The notes under the pieces: generated by a model | What the model saw: only the letters and a program-made list of their open reading frames with translations | Told to the model about the DNA's origin: nothing | Databases searched by the model: none | Shown here: piece after piece, positions 45,568 through 58,135 of the stretch | Position numbering within the stretch: the stretch's first letter is position 1 | Layout: the number at the start of each line of letters is the position of its first letter | Position numbers and translations under genes: made by a program | Origin: Tubulanus polymorphus | Taxonomy: Eukaryota; Nemertea; Palaeonemertea; Tubulaniformes; Tubulanidae | Assembly (NCBI RefSeq): GCF_964204645.1 | Contig: NC_134033.1 | Coordinates: forward strand, 10,450,231 to 10,514,230 | Reading direction: 5' to 3' | DNA length: 64,000 nucleotides

Positions 45568-45963
45568 CACCACTGCTGGTGCTGGAGCTGGTGCTGGTGC
45601 TACTGTTGGTGCTGGTGCTACTGTTGGTGCTGCTGCTGGTCCCTGGTGGTGGTGCTGGTGGCGCTGCTGCTTTTGCTGGTGTTGCTGCTGGTGGTGCCGC
45701 TGGTGCTGCTGCTCTTGCTGGTGCTGCTTGTGCTGCTGCTGGTGGTGTCGGTGCCGCTGCTACTGCTGGTGGTGGTGGTGGTGGTGGTGCTGCTGCTGCT
45801 GCTGCTGGTGGTGGTGGACGTGGAGGTGGTGCTGCTGCTGCTACTGCTGGTGCTTTTGCTGTTGGTGGTGGTGGTGGTGGTGCTGCTGCTACCGCTACTG
45901 CTGTTGCTGCTGGTACCGGAGCTGCTGCTGCTGCTGGTGGTACTGGTGCTGCTACTGCTGCTG
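45568..45963 (+). repeat. Imperfect (GCT/GGT)n trinucleotide tract
   Basis: About 130 triplets, nearly all GCT, GGT, ACT or GTT, so every frame on both strands is open and reads as Ala/Gly, Leu/Val, Cys/Trp or Ser/Thr runs. A plus-strand frame from 45492 would give an Ala-Gly-rich peptide of 164 residues. No signal peptide or splice evidence; treated as low complexity. Confidence 0.8.
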
Positions 45964-46839
45964 TGTGCACCCGTTTGGTACATTAGTTTTTATACCCCTT
46001 CTGTAAAATTCGGGAAAATCTGTCGTACACGGAAAATCATAGTGGAAATAGAATACTTATTGTATCACGGGTGGGAACCGGTTCCAAAGGGTCAAAGTTA
46101 GAATTTGACTTAAATGTTTCAAAAGATTTTGTATTCAAGTAATTTTGAAACTCCATAGAGATGCCTGGATGACACCTTCAATTCAGCGGATGACATATTT
46201 CGAATAATTATTAGGAATTTGTGTTTTCATAAATTCTTGTTCCACGCCTCTCTCTAAACGTTCCCTATTTCATCTTAGTTTCAATTCCCAGGAAATACCG
46301 ACGAATTTCAAATATAAACAACTAAGATTGCGAATATTCTCGATGTGCACTCTAAACTCAACCCCATCACGCCGCACCTTAACCGCGACAGAGAACAATT
46401 ATACGAGCATAAAGCGAACCGCCGAAAAAACAAATAACCGCCCCGCTGTTCAGACCGTATTTCCATCGCTCGTGTCAACGGGAGATAAGGTCGCACGCTT
46501 CAGGGCCAGGTCTTATCACTGATTTACCATTCCGCGGTAGAACCGAGCCGCCAAATGAAGTCTTCATGTCAGCGACCGTGGCAGTAAATAGGAGAACGTA
46601 TTAGCGACGTAGAGAGGGGGATTAATCTTGTTTATTGAATCCAGCAGCAGCGGCAGTCGACGAGGCGGCGGCGGGTTAAGACACAGCCCGGGTTAGTTGT
46701 ATCTGTTAGCGTGAGTTATAATGAGGTAATCACGCAGAATACAGGCCGCAGTTCATCATAGACAAACACGACGTTCATTCATTGAACAAACATCATTTAA
46801 AATATCGAGATAGACACTGCTGGACTTTATCTATCACAA

Positions 46840-47085
46840 CTCTCTCTTCTCACAACTCTCTCTGCTCAATCCCCCTCGCCCTCTCCGCTCTCTCCTCACA
46901 CTCTTTCTCCTCTCTCACGCCCTCTCCCCTCTTCCTCCCTCTCCACCCTTCTCACTCTCTCTCTCTCCTCTCTCCCAATCCGCTCCAAGAGCTCTCTATC
47001 CTTCTCCGCTCTCTCGCTCTCTCTCCCTCTCCACTCTCTCCTCACCCTCGCCTCACTCTCTCTCTCCTCACAACTCTCACACGAT
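46840..47085 (+). repeat. Pyrimidine-rich tract, CTCTCTCC/TCACAACTC
   Basis: Low-complexity CT-rich sequence bounded by two TCTCTCCTCACAACTC-like phrases. Non-coding. Confidence 0.65.
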
Positions 47086-47785
47086 TCATGAGCAGCAAAT
47101 TGCGTACCAAGTAGTGATTGCTGCATTGTTAGGGCTTGTCCTCAAAGTCAAAGGTGCTCCCCAGGGATCACATCAGAGTAACGACAAGCATTCTTGAGTT
47201 CAAAATGTTGGCCAGGGCTTATTTTGTTTCGATGTCTTCGCGCGGTTATGATTTAGACTTGGCTCCAATGGCCAATACAGACAGTTTAGATTCGAGACCG
47301 GTTTAATATCGACTTGGTTCCATGTCAATCTAATGACTTAAGGCCAGTTTTAAGATTCAAGATCATTTTTAGTTTTCAATCTTTGTCTTATGACGAACTC
47401 TATTTTTTGAGCAAAATGAGTTTATTTCACACAAAAACAAGAAAATTAACAGAATAATCATACAAAGCGTCATGTTGACATTGTATGCGTGGTAAACGAA
47501 TATGTGCGAATTATAAACGAAATCTAGTGCATAAGGTTGTTTTCATGTAAACACTTTAGAATGAATTTAGATATTCGCGCAAAAAGTTTCTCGAAAAACA
47601 TAATTTTAGTGACCAACTGGGCCCAGAAAGTGAATGCGTTCTTAATCAGTAAGAAATTATAGATCACTCTTTCCGTAAGCTCAGGGTACGAACTTAAAAA
47701 CAATAGTTAAGCTAGTGGCCATTGAAACAATATCTAGTTAACCTACAAATTATACTACTACTGTAATAGTCGTCGCTTCTCTTAT

Positions 47786-47905
47786 AGCCGCGTTCACACG
47801 ACAACTAGTTAGACCGGTCTAAATGGGTCCGTACCTGGTCCGGTCCAAATTTAGTCCGGACCAAATTTTAGTGAGCGTTCACACGGCGTTTTGAAACGCG
47901 GTGAT
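47786..47905. mobile_element. Fragment with GCGTTCACACG ends
   Basis: GCCGCGTTCACACGACAACT at the left and GAGCGTTCACACGGCG about 95 bases on, with GACCGGTCTAAATGGGTCC and GGTCCGGTCCAAATTTAG between. Similar GTTCACACG sequence is at 19975. Exact boundaries are unclear. Confidence 0.35.
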
Positions 47906-47969
47906 AAATCGCTTGTCACCAGGCCCACAAGATGTCGCCATCTGCTAAATTTCGATCGTTCAAAAAGGC

Positions 47970-49036
47970 AGACGTTTGAAATTGCCCATAGATGTTATGT
48001 TTAAATTATTTGATACGTGTGTTGCTCCAATAGCCATGTATGGGTGTGAGATCTGGGGATATGAAAATCTTGATTTATTAGAAAATATTCATCGCTTCTT
48101 CTGTAAAATCTTAATGAAAGTGACGAAATATTCTCGCAACTTACAAGTTTTATCAGAGCTAGGACGTTACCCTTTGAATATAGATGAATATAGACGCAGG
48201 ATGATTAACTTTTGGGTGAAAACAGTATCTGGAAAGCAAACCAAACTTAATTCAATACTCTATAAAATATCTTTCAATTTATTTTTAAGGGATAAATTTA
48301 AGAGCCCTTGGTTATCATATATAAAGAAAACGTTTGATGACTGTGGTTTGTCCTGCATTTGGACGCAGCAATTCATGACTAACAGTAAATCTTTTTCAAA
48401 ACGAATAAAACAGATACTCCGTGACCAGCACCTTCAAGAAACTGTATCTGCCATAAATACTAATCCGATATACACTAACTTTAGGCAATATAAAAATGAT
48501 ATTAGGTTAGAGAAGTATATAATAGAACTTGGTGATGACTTAGGAACTAGTTTATTTGAATTTAGGGTCGGGTCCTATATTTTACCTGTGAACAAATTTT
48601 CAAACCTTCATTTAGACAGAGCCGATAGAATATGCCCCACTTGTAATACTTTAGGTGACGAATCCCATTTTCTGTTTGACTGTACCTTACTTAACGAACA
48701 ACGCAAAAGCTTTTTGAATTTGAATACCTTTAATACCCTTGATATTCTGAAAAACCCAACGGTCAACTTAGCTAAATTCATTAAGACCGGCTTAGATGTA
48801 TATAGATCCCTCCAATAGTATATATAGTATTGTAAATAGTTGATGTATATAATAGTATATATAGTATTGTAAATAGTTGATGTATATATATATTTCGTTA
48901 CGTTTTCATTCTCTAAATTTTAATCACTTTAGTGTTGTTTTGTAAATATTTGTATATACATGTGTAATAGTTTTCCTCCATATACCATGGAAATGGTTGG
49001 AGTGTAAATAAATCGTAATCGTAATCGTAATCAATT
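47970..49036 (+). mobile_element. 5'-truncated LINE with (TAATCG)n tail
   Basis: It consists of the end of a LINE ORF2 (next entry), a short AT-rich 3' UTR and a tail of four CGTAAT units at 49012-49036. A microsatellite-like tail and a cut in the middle of the polymerase are typical of 5'-truncated LINE insertions. It belongs to a different family from the CR1-like element at 0.1-4 kb, as the C-terminus and tail differ. Confidence 0.8.
47976..48818 (+). pseudogene. LINE reverse transcriptase C-terminal part
   Basis: 280 codons without a stop. The start reads LPIDVMFKLFDTCVAP, then MYGCEIWGYENLD, the conserved region after the polymerase palm in LINE ORF2. The last third contains RICPTCNTLGDESHFLF followed by DC, a CxxC-H-C zinc-binding tail common in LINE proteins. 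The catalytic motif lies upstream of the truncation and is missing. The first codon is TTG, so there is no native start. The open frame suggests a young insertion. Confidence 0.85.
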
Positions 49037-49734
49037 GCAACTGGATGAAGTCTTGCTTCCAGATTCGAAGTATAGCAAGACATTCTTCATTTGACCAATT
49101 CGATCCTCTTGTAAGGTTTAGACATTTTTTGCGAATTCGATTTTATTCTATCACGCTGAAACTCTAAGTGTCGTTTAAACACGGTTCAAAGCACGGCAGT
49201 AAAACGGATGATGATGCAATGGTCAATGAGTCTGTGTCCCCTCCGTAGAGACTCCGGGAGCTGCGCAGACTGAGGCCGACGGCGATTCGAGGATACTGAG
49301 TGATTACTGCGAACTGCATGTCGTCTGCCGGGGGAAACGGACGTGAGGGGATTATCCCTATACTGCCCTAATAATAGACAATCAGCGGATTAAATATACG
49401 ACAAAACATTCTTGATTAACACCTTCACTTCACACCCCCCGAACAGATAATCCGTCCCGATATAATCCCTCGAGCGATAATCCATATACGTATTATATCA
49501 GTTATTTATTATTTCATATCTAATGACGCCATTACGTAATTTGCCTGAAGTTAACGTACTGCGCCTGCGCATTGCACTCGGTAAAAAGTGTGAAATAGAA
49601 AAGGAAATATGAATTTCAATTTTAATAAAATTTGCACTAGAAAAACGGTTTAATTTATTTCAGTCCATAGACAAAGCGAATGTCTGAAGAAAGACCAAAA
49701 CATTAAGAAAACTAAGAGAATAGTGTCACTTCGA

Positions 49735-50160
49735 CTCATTTCTATTAGCCAGTTTTGGGGAAAGTTTTGAAATGGTTGATAGAATTGAGTATAATTTTCA
49801 CATCTCTCATCTTAGTTTACATATAAACAATTGTAAGTGACTGTCTCTGATTCAATTGTAGGAAAAAAACTGACAATTGTGAAGAAAAACCACGAGTTTT
49901 GAAAACGGCTCATAGAATTGAATCTTATGAAGACCTCTTATATACTCTCTTAGTTTGGAAAACGGCTCGTAATAGAATTGAGTCGAAACGCCACTATATT
50001 CTTAGTTTTTTTTTAGAATGGCTCATAGAATTCAGTCTAAACGTCACAACTCTCATAGTTTTTTTTGAAAATGGCTCATAATTGAGTATACACGCCATAC
50101 TCTCTTAGTTTTGAAAATGGCTTATAAGATTGAGTCTAAACGTTACTACTCTTACCGAGG
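49735..50160 (+). repeat. About 58-bp degenerate minisatellite
   Basis: Six or seven copies of TTTTGAAAATGGCTCATAG, AATTGAGTCTAAACG, CCACTACTCTCTTAG with many substitutions and length changes. Overlapping short frames are artefacts. Confidence 0.65.
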
Positions 50161-50672
50161 AAAGAAAGTATTACATTACTTTAAAAGTACAGTTATTATT
50201 AAAACTTCAACCTTAGCGAAAATTATCTTAAAATTCAACAGATCCTTCGAGAATAACGGCGCGGCAGATACTTCCAAAGATAAACGAATCTTTTGTCAGT
50301 AAATTTCCGATCTGAAAACAACACAAAGCAGCCGTGAGATGACATGAATATGGACCCGCGCACCACAGTCGGTGTGGTTAGAATTTCCGTGGGGTAAAAA
50401 CCTAGAACCGTGGAAAATTGATCGTGCTAGGGTCACCGCCGCTTGCAGACGATTCATTCAATGTTTATCGGGTCTAATTTCCTGTCTACGCGTAGAAGTT
50501 TGAATTTTCAATGATTACCAACCAGTCCGTGACAAAATATTTACTCGCGTTCAGTTCTACTGCTGCTGCTGCGGCTAATTTAATCAATTCACGCCGAGGC
50601 CGGGCGTCAAAAATTCCGACCCCTGACCCTCGCCTGCCGCTGACGACGACTCCAGCTCGAGAGATTGACAGC

Positions 50673-50692
50673 GTCACGTGATATCACGTGAC
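50673..50692. promoter_or_regulatory. 20-bp perfect palindrome with two CACGTG E-boxes
   Basis: GTCACGTGAT joined to its exact reverse complement ATCACGTGAC. Each half holds CACGTG in a TCACGTGA context, the sequence bound by MiT/TFE and USF-type bHLH-zipper factors. Nearby, 50865-50876 (AAAATGGCCGCC) resembles a YY1 site, and the stretch 50560-50700 is CG-rich, so a promoter is possible but no exon is recognised. Confidence 0.4.
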
Positions 50693-50892
50693 AAGCAGGC
50701 GTTCTCCTGATAACGGTTTTTTTGGAAAAAGAAGACGTTATTTCTATTTTCCTTTTGAATCCATGTCGAAGCTGAAGATGTTTGTATATCGTATCGTCCC
50801 TGTAGTTGATTTCGATTGATTTCCAGGGGTAGGTGTCATGACTCCACCTGCGCTGCCTGCTGCTTAAAATGGCCGCCGTCGATATTAACAAG

Positions 50893-52208
50893 CCGTGGGC
50901 CTAAACCGCTAATATTTATAAGCTTAAACCCGATGTAATCCCTATCAAATCGCTCTCGCAGTAACAAGCATCAATTGTATTCCCGTGCTGTCAGTCAAAA
51001 GTTAAGCCGCGTTACAGTCCTAGTCCTGCTGTAGCTTCGATCGTTTAAAATCTCCATTTTGCGGAATTTAACGCACGGTCATATGCCACGAGAAAACCTT
51101 CCTAAACGCTTCTCAGCATTATGACATCATCAAATTAGCTACCCGGATTCGATAAAAACGTCTTGTGTAGAAAAAAATTCGATGTTGTCATGGGGGATTT
51201 ATGAGGCAGCCATCTTATAAGTCTATAGTAATTATAGGGCCTACGTCCGGGGCCTTGCATAGCTGGCTAGTAAAATACAACGACACCCCTTGTTTCTCCT
51301 AATCGGCCGGGTCATTTTGTAAACTGCAATCAAGAATTATAATCAGTTCATTTCTATAGCTGTCAAATCTTAGCTCGACTATTTTTGATTTTTACAGGGT
51401 ATAGAGGCGACCGGCCCGGTAAGATTTTAAGTTCAGCAGAAATGAGAAACGTATCAACTTTTGAGCCAAATCGATATCCAATGAAGAAATAGCTCGTGCC
51501 TATATCTTGGCAAAAACATAACAAAAATAAGGAGGGTTGAAATGTACTCTACCAGGGACGGTGCACTGTCCGAGGCGAGGGTAAGTTGGTCTAACGATTG
51601 AGACGTGTACACTGAACCGGTGATTTAGCATGATTTAGACGTTTCTTACGTTAACGTTTACGCTAAACGCTGATCAGCAATCAGAAGTGACGTTAACGTC
51701 TGGTGACATGTTTAATAGGTAGTTGCCTTACGCTTAATTGCCTAGCGTTAAACCCGTATAACATCCATAGAGGCTTACAGCGGCATTAATGACCTCTCGC
51801 GCCACAGGGAATCGAGCACGATTTACTAATGAAATGACTGCTCCGGGTGGGTCGCTCCGCGTCACGGGTATTCAACGATGTAATTTAATCGAAGATATCC
51901 AGTTAATAAAATCAAGCCATAAAACCGGCAAAATCTGGCAGCGTTGAATTGTATTGTTTGCACGCACTGTAGACTGTCACACTTAATTTTGAGAGATTTG
52001 CGCTTTATTGAGGAAATTTACAGTGACAGTTCCAGTGAAATTGGCATGGAGAGTACTCCGCGATTAAATTCCGCAAATGCGAACCAGATTAGGAGATCAC
52101 TGATGTAATGATTGGAGTCCGGTCTCGACGTTTCGTCATCCGTCAATTCGACGTTTCGTCTACAAAATATCTATTTGATTATCGAAAACGTAGTGTGTCC
52201 CACTTGAA
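50893..52208. other. Intergenic, nothing recognised
   Basis: No frame of 60 codons with support, no repeats of note. Confidence 0.4.
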
Positions 52209-52209
52209 C

Positions 52210-52575
52210 TAGAGATAGGGGAGAGGGGAGGAGAGGGAGAGGGTAAGGGAGAGGCGAGGGGCATGGGCAGGGACAGAGGTAGAGGAAGAGGCTGAGGAAG
52301 ATGCAGATAAAGAGGAAGAGCTAGATGAGAGAGAGAGAGGCAGAGGCAGAGGCAGAGGCAGAGGAAGAGGCAGAGGTAGAGGCAGAGAACGATGCAGAGA
52401 CAGAGGAGAAGAGAGAGGCAGAGGGAAAGGGAGAGCTAGCAGATAGGAAGGCAGATGAAGAGTCAAAGGGAGGCAGAGGAAGAGGTAGAGGTAGAGACAG
52501 AGGCAGAGGTGGAGGTGGAGGAAGAGGCAGAGGAAGAGGCAGAGGAAGAGGCAGTGGAAGAGGTAGAGGATCAGA
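52210..52575 (+). repeat. GAGGCA/GAGGTA purine-rich repeat
   Basis: About 60 imperfect hexamers of GAGGCA, GAGGAA and GAGGTA. The plus-strand frame 52325-52663 would read as Glu-Ala then Arg-Gly repeats; it starts inside the repeat and has no other support. Confidence 0.85.
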
Positions 52576-55500
52576 GATACGAGGAGATGTAATCCTGATG
52601 TCATTACTGTCAAGTGCACAGAGTGGTCGATACGACAGACACAAGACAATTACCGCGGATTGAGTCTTATTGGCGCTAAGACAATATCCATCCATACCAT
52701 TAACTAATACGTCAATCATTGTAATACACTCCACACACAGCAGCAGCATCGCGCAGCGCAGACGACTTGTTCATCGACGCGTTCAGACGTCACGAATCTC
52801 ACCAGCAGCTCATTATCACATATCTCAAACATCTCAAATTATCTGATATATCAAATTATCATTACAACAATCATTATCAATCTGTCGATATATCATAACA
52901 GAGTCTAGAAGCAGCGCCCTCTATAATGGTCGAATTGTCAGAAATCTAATCTGACTATGTTCCTCACTTAGGGGTGTGATAGTAGAGCTTCTTTCTAGCA
53001 AACCTCATAAAATCAAGAGTCTGGTCAGTCCCCAGTCGGAACTGGTCACAACTTAATCACTTCTTACCCCCCCCCTCCCACCGCTGTCTCAAATTTTACC
53101 CATATATAATATCAAAGTTCACTAATCCGCCTTTATCCCCTTTCTGTGCCCCCTCCCCTCCCTACTCCATCTCCCCTGTCTTCTTCCCCTTTCTCTGCTC
53201 TCTCCTGCTCTCTGCTTTTCCCTTGACTTTGACAATTAATTTCTCTTAAGTTTGCCGCAAACCAAAACAACCTCTTACTCCGCGAGACGAGCACTCATAA
53301 TTACCGTGCCGTACTGGAAATACGACCATCGTCGTTTCAGGGTCTGGTTTCCGCGTTATACACACCTCTCAATGACACCACTCGGCGCCAACGGTGATGC
53401 GCCGACATCCTCGGGCACTTCCGGTAAGACGTAGAACGCGCGCGATCTCGTTTGAAGTTCGTCATCATCATCTGGATGTCAGCGGTAAAACCGTTGCAGC
53501 TGCACCAGCCGCCAGTAACCGTAGCGTACGGAAACTGCCAGACTTATGCACCAGATATATAACTGAGGGCGAACCTACGATGTTTTGAAATGGGTTGACC
53601 TAAGAATTGAAATGGTCAATACATTTGAAAAAGCGCAGATTTGGCAATGTGAGGGCTGCAAGCGCGAACATTGTGGGGTTCTTGTAGCCCTTCCATAAAA
53701 AATCTAATCAAAAATGTCTTATCAGGGCTCATTTGGACTTATTTTCGTCTTTTGATGTTTTACCACCTCAACTATGGGTCTTGCAGACATGTGCTTTTTT
53801 CATGTGACTTTGCCTTATTGGTTTACAGCGACAATAAGACCTTACCCACTGATATATTTATTGTTGTAACTGGAAAATCTCCAGCACTTATGGACGAACT
53901 ATGATGTCATGGACATTCATGCCCGTAGCGTGAGATTTGGGTGGGGGTTCTTGTCCCACAAATTTGGACCATACAGCTGGAGGTGAAGCCGACAGCGCGA
54001 GCACGGCAGGCGCGACGCCCAATGAGGAGGGTACTGGGGCCCTCCCCCAGAACAATTTTTCAAGAAGAAGTGTTAAAACGTTATCTGAGCGAGTTTGTAG
54101 AACAAATAAATGTAACAGTAAGGTAGCTTTTAGTTTGATTTATGAACTATAACTGCTGCTTTTTACAACATTGTACAATGAATTTTTCAATTCCGTTCTT
54201 CGTGGGTGAAGCGTTGGAAATGCCATTGGACCGACTTCTAACTTAGCTTTTGAATAAGTTTTCATTGTTCGCAGAGTTTTACCGGTGCGGAACTTATTGC
54301 AAGGCTTAGATGAAAGACCACAGTCTACATCTATCTTAGTTCTATATACCCCCTTGAGAATGAAAACCACCTTTAGCGTCAACTGTGCAACTGGCCCAGG
54401 CATGGACCCACAGTCCAGGTACGAACTAGACATATTAACATTTTGTTAAGTGTATGTTGTGTTTTGGCTCCAGTTTGGAAGGATTATGTATGCTATCCCG
54501 TAGAATAGTTAAATATTGTAAACTCTGCTACCGGCCTGCGTGTGTATTACCCGCAAAATGTCCTTTGTAAATGGACTTGCGTGACGATGCGAGAGATGAT
54601 ACATCAGCGATGAATATTAGATGAATTCGAGTTTTTCAAGTAAAACTAACCCTATTCACCGAATTCTAACAGGGACGAGCAGTGGCTTTCTATGATCATC
54701 ATACTGAGTGTGTAAATTGACTCTACACAAGGTCCACCGAACATCACTCTTCTCGAGGAGGATTCTAATCTTTTTAAATTTTAATAAAATCTGTGCAAAG
54801 TTTAATCACGGAATTAAAGCAATCCCGACAACTTAGAGTGAGAGAGGAAAGAGAGAGATCTGGTGATGGAGTCTTCACTCGATTCGGTCTATCTCATTAT
54901 TGAGACAATTTTGGGCGCATTTTCATTTTGTTAAAAGCTTTTCACATTCTCCCGACCTCTCCTGGAAACTTCTAAAAGTATTACACAAATTACCGACTCA
55001 CTCTTTCTATCTCTCTTCAACGATATTAACTAAATCTTCTTTTCCCCCGAGAGACCCCCTGATGCCGATAAAAACACAGACAGCCAACCCCGACACGAGC
55101 ATCGCCCCTCGAGTTGCGACTTCTAAAAAAACCTCCCCAGAATCGGATTAGAAAATGACAAAAATCTGTTTAATAAATCCGTACAATGGCAAAGTTCACC
55201 GCGCTCGCTGAGTATCGCGGAACGACCTGAACTTTTGTATTCCAGTAGCCGCCGTTCCCATCGGAAGGTTCCATTCTACTCGGAATCTCTGCCGGAGTAG
55301 AAAAAAGGTCGCTATCTCCAAACTGCGTATCATCCGAAAACAAAAGATCCCGACGAAACGACGATCTCCCTCGTGGGTTAGCAATTTTATCATTCTCCGC
55401 CGATCAGACTAGGAAGGTTCTGTTTCGCTATCTGGTCCCGAGGAAGTTCTTCGAGAGCTTTTGTGTCTATTGAATTCGCTATCTCGGAAAGTCGCGACCG

Positions 55501-56885
55501 TCATCATCTTTATCCGATGTGTTTTAGAGACACGCGAGCAGCTGAAAAAAGATCATCGGACCATATTGGGCACGGTTGATTAGGTAGCTGCTGCCGTTGC
55601 CGCTGCTGGGGTAATGTTGGTGCTGAGGTTCCATTGAAAACCGTTTTAAACAAATACGTGAACAAATGCTTTTATAAGAAGTTAATGCACTGTAACGCGA
55701 TAGCGGCCCACAGTGACCTACCGAACGCGGATCAAGATAAATTGTACATCTCTAAATCACGTTGTGAATAGAGTGAGTGGGGTTTAGCAGTCGGTAATGT
55801 GTCTCGCCTGCTGAGATTCGTCTATCTGCGGTGGTTTTATTCGCTATATCAATATCGAATTTTAACTCGGGGACTTCTTAACTCTTTAACCCGCGCAAAA
55901 CCTTTCACTCGCCGTGGGATAGAAACAATATCAAACCCGTTACACGTTAAAAAGAACTTTAAAAGCAACACAAATGTCCTCTTTGTTCGGGATAAACACG
56001 CTGAAAAAAAGTGCACTAGATACTCTGTATTAGTTACCTTAACCGCTTGACAAATTATTGGCAGGCTTGAAATTAAAAACTGCCCTTAGAAAATCCTGTC
56101 AACGATAGGGGGTCACCTGACTGCTCACCAATCACCACCCCACCTGACTGGTCAATCATCACCGCACTGACCAGGCAAGCTTACAAACATTCTCGGTCAC
56201 TACAGGTTTTTTCGAGGCCAGTTAGGGTTAGGGTTTCTTTTTTAAGAAGACTACATCAACTTTGTATCGGAAACGCCGTGTAATCAATTTGTTTTTCCAA
56301 GTATCTTGCAAACCTAACTCTTCACCTTTCAAGAAAATCTTAGCTTCCTTTTAGGACCCTTTGTACCGTAATCCAACATCAAATCAGCACACCTAGAAAC
56401 CATATCGCATTAGCGCGTGCTCAACTGCGGGGTGATACGGAAGGGAATTGAGCCTCTGTACCGCTGAGCCAAGCCGAGTCCCAATCCGTCAAAAACCATT
56501 TCATTCATTCAATCATTCAGTCATTTATCATCAAACCACGAAATAGAAAAATCGCTTCTCTGCCTCGACACCCACCATTCGACTCGCTCCATCAGGAAAT
56601 TACATTAATCCTAGTAATTAATGAAATGCCCTAATGCGCTACCGTAATAAAAGAAACTGCGTGCGCAATACATTAAGACTTCCGGGGGATAGAGAAGTGC
56701 GTCTTAATTTCGGCGCAGACGAAATCGTATTTTTCTTCGGCTCGTCTTAATGAAATCGGATTTGCTTCATAAGAATAAATTCCTGACTCGTTCGAGGTGT
56801 GTTTATACTACGGCGGATGTGGTACTCATAATCACACCTCCCACTAGAGTGAACCTACTCCCACTAGGTGAACCTACTCCCACTA
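52576..56885. other. Intergenic, no gene recognised
   Basis: Includes C- and CT-rich stretches (53066-53220). A possible plus-strand exon 53341-53424 (acceptor CGTTTCAG, donor TCCG|GTAAGA) was considered and not accepted. 56577-56780 is unusually rich in homeodomain-like TAATTA/TTAATG words. Confidence 0.35.
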
Positions 56886-56899
56886 GGTGAACCTACCCC

Positions 56900-57435
56900 C
56901 ACAAGAGTTGAACTAACTCATTCCTATACTCCTCATCTCCGTTAAGCAGGGCAGGCATATGGTGAAATCTCCCTCTCTTTTTCCGATGGCAGTAGTGCGG
57001 CAGGGATATGGTACAACTCCTCTCTTTCTCTAGTGGGATTGTGGCAGAGATATGTTGCAATCTCCTCTCCATTTTCTTTGGGAGTGTGGTAAGTATATGG
57101 TGCAATCCCCATCTTCCTCCGGTGGGAGTGTGGTAGGGATATGATACAACCCCCTCTTTCTCGGTGTGAATGCTTGCAGGGATACAACCCATCTCTCTTT
57201 CTCCGATCGGAGTGCGGCAGGGATATGATGCCATGCTCCTCTCTTTCTCCGGTGGTTGTGCGGCAGGGTTATGATGCAACCAACATCTCTTTTTTCCGAT
57301 GGGAGTGTGGCAGGGATATGGTGCAATTCCCCACTCTTTCTGCCCCGATAGCAGCGCGTAGGGAAGGATAAGCTTTCCGGCGGGAGTGCGGCATGGATGT
57401 TATACGCTGCGGCAAGGATGTAGAAGTTCACCGGA
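56900..57435 (+). repeat. About 60-bp minisatellite, nine copies
   Basis: The unit is about GTGCGGCAGGGATATGGTG, CAACCCCCTCTCTTTC, TCCGATGGGA. Preceded at 56845-56905 by three short CCCACTAGGTGAACCTACT units. Minus-strand frames with repeated HHIPATLP and similar peptides come from the repeat. Confidence 0.85.
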
Positions 57436-57720
57436 GGGAGTGTGGCAAGGTTGAGATTGCGGGTCGATATGTTTAAACTGATAATAAAACTCATCCCGAA
57501 CGATGTGATAAAAACAATATTTCTCTTGCACGCGTAAAACCGGAGAAGCCGTTAATGTTGTTGTATTGAGCGTTTTATCTGCTCTGGATCGTCGCATTAC
57601 TGACCAGACTCTGACACAACAATCCCATTAACTGATTCTGTTTTACGTTCATCTGATTATTAATAGACATAAACCAACGTCGGTTCACGTCGGATCCACC
57701 GCCATCGCTACGATGAATAA

Positions 57721-57743
57721 TGACGTCTTTGTTTGTGACGTCA
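57721..57743. promoter_or_regulatory. Twin CRE-like sites
   Basis: TGACGTCT at 57721 and TGACGTCA at 57736, 15 bases apart with TTGTTTG between, in an otherwise unremarkable region. A CREB/ATF-type regulatory role is inference. Confidence 0.3.
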
Positions 57744-57849
57744 ATTTAACGCGTTTCTGTCTCACCTTTAAGAACTATACGCGCTGGGAATGTCTTAGTT
57801 TGGTGTTAGTGGTTTACTTTTAGAAATATTTCTCTGGTCCTATGATATG

Positions 57850-58135
57850 ATGTAAGTCCTGAACACAGTGAAGTGTGTGTGGAAAATCAGTTTTTTTTAA
57901 TTGAGCTTATGAAGTGTCTAATATCTGGTGTTTGTAGTTCATTTTCAATGAAAAAATGTCTCAGTCGAAGTTTTGAACGCATGTGAAGTGTGCACGATCA
58001 GCTTTTGAAAGTGTGCTGATAAAATGTCTAATATCTGGTGTTTGTAGTTCATTTTCAATTAGAAATGTCTCAGGTGAAGTTCTGAAAACATGTGCAGTGT
58101 TAACGATCTGTTTTTGATAGTGTGCCGATAAAAAA
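57850..58135 (+). repeat. 110-bp tandem repeat, about 2.5 copies
   Basis: GTCTAATATCTGGTGTTTG followed by TAGTTCATTTTCAAT occurs at 57916 and 58026, each preceded and followed by GTGAAGTGTG and AATGTCTCAG blocks. Confidence 0.75.

Noticed and set aside
52325-52663. Arg-Gly-rich protein with Glu-Ala N-terminus
   Set aside because: Generated by the GAGGCA hexamer repeat; start codon lies inside the repeat.
53341-53600. Possible exon pair 53341-53424 and from 53483
   Set aside because: Splice-like borders and compatible phase, but the implied intron is only about 58 bases, far shorter than any supported intron here, and no family is recognised.
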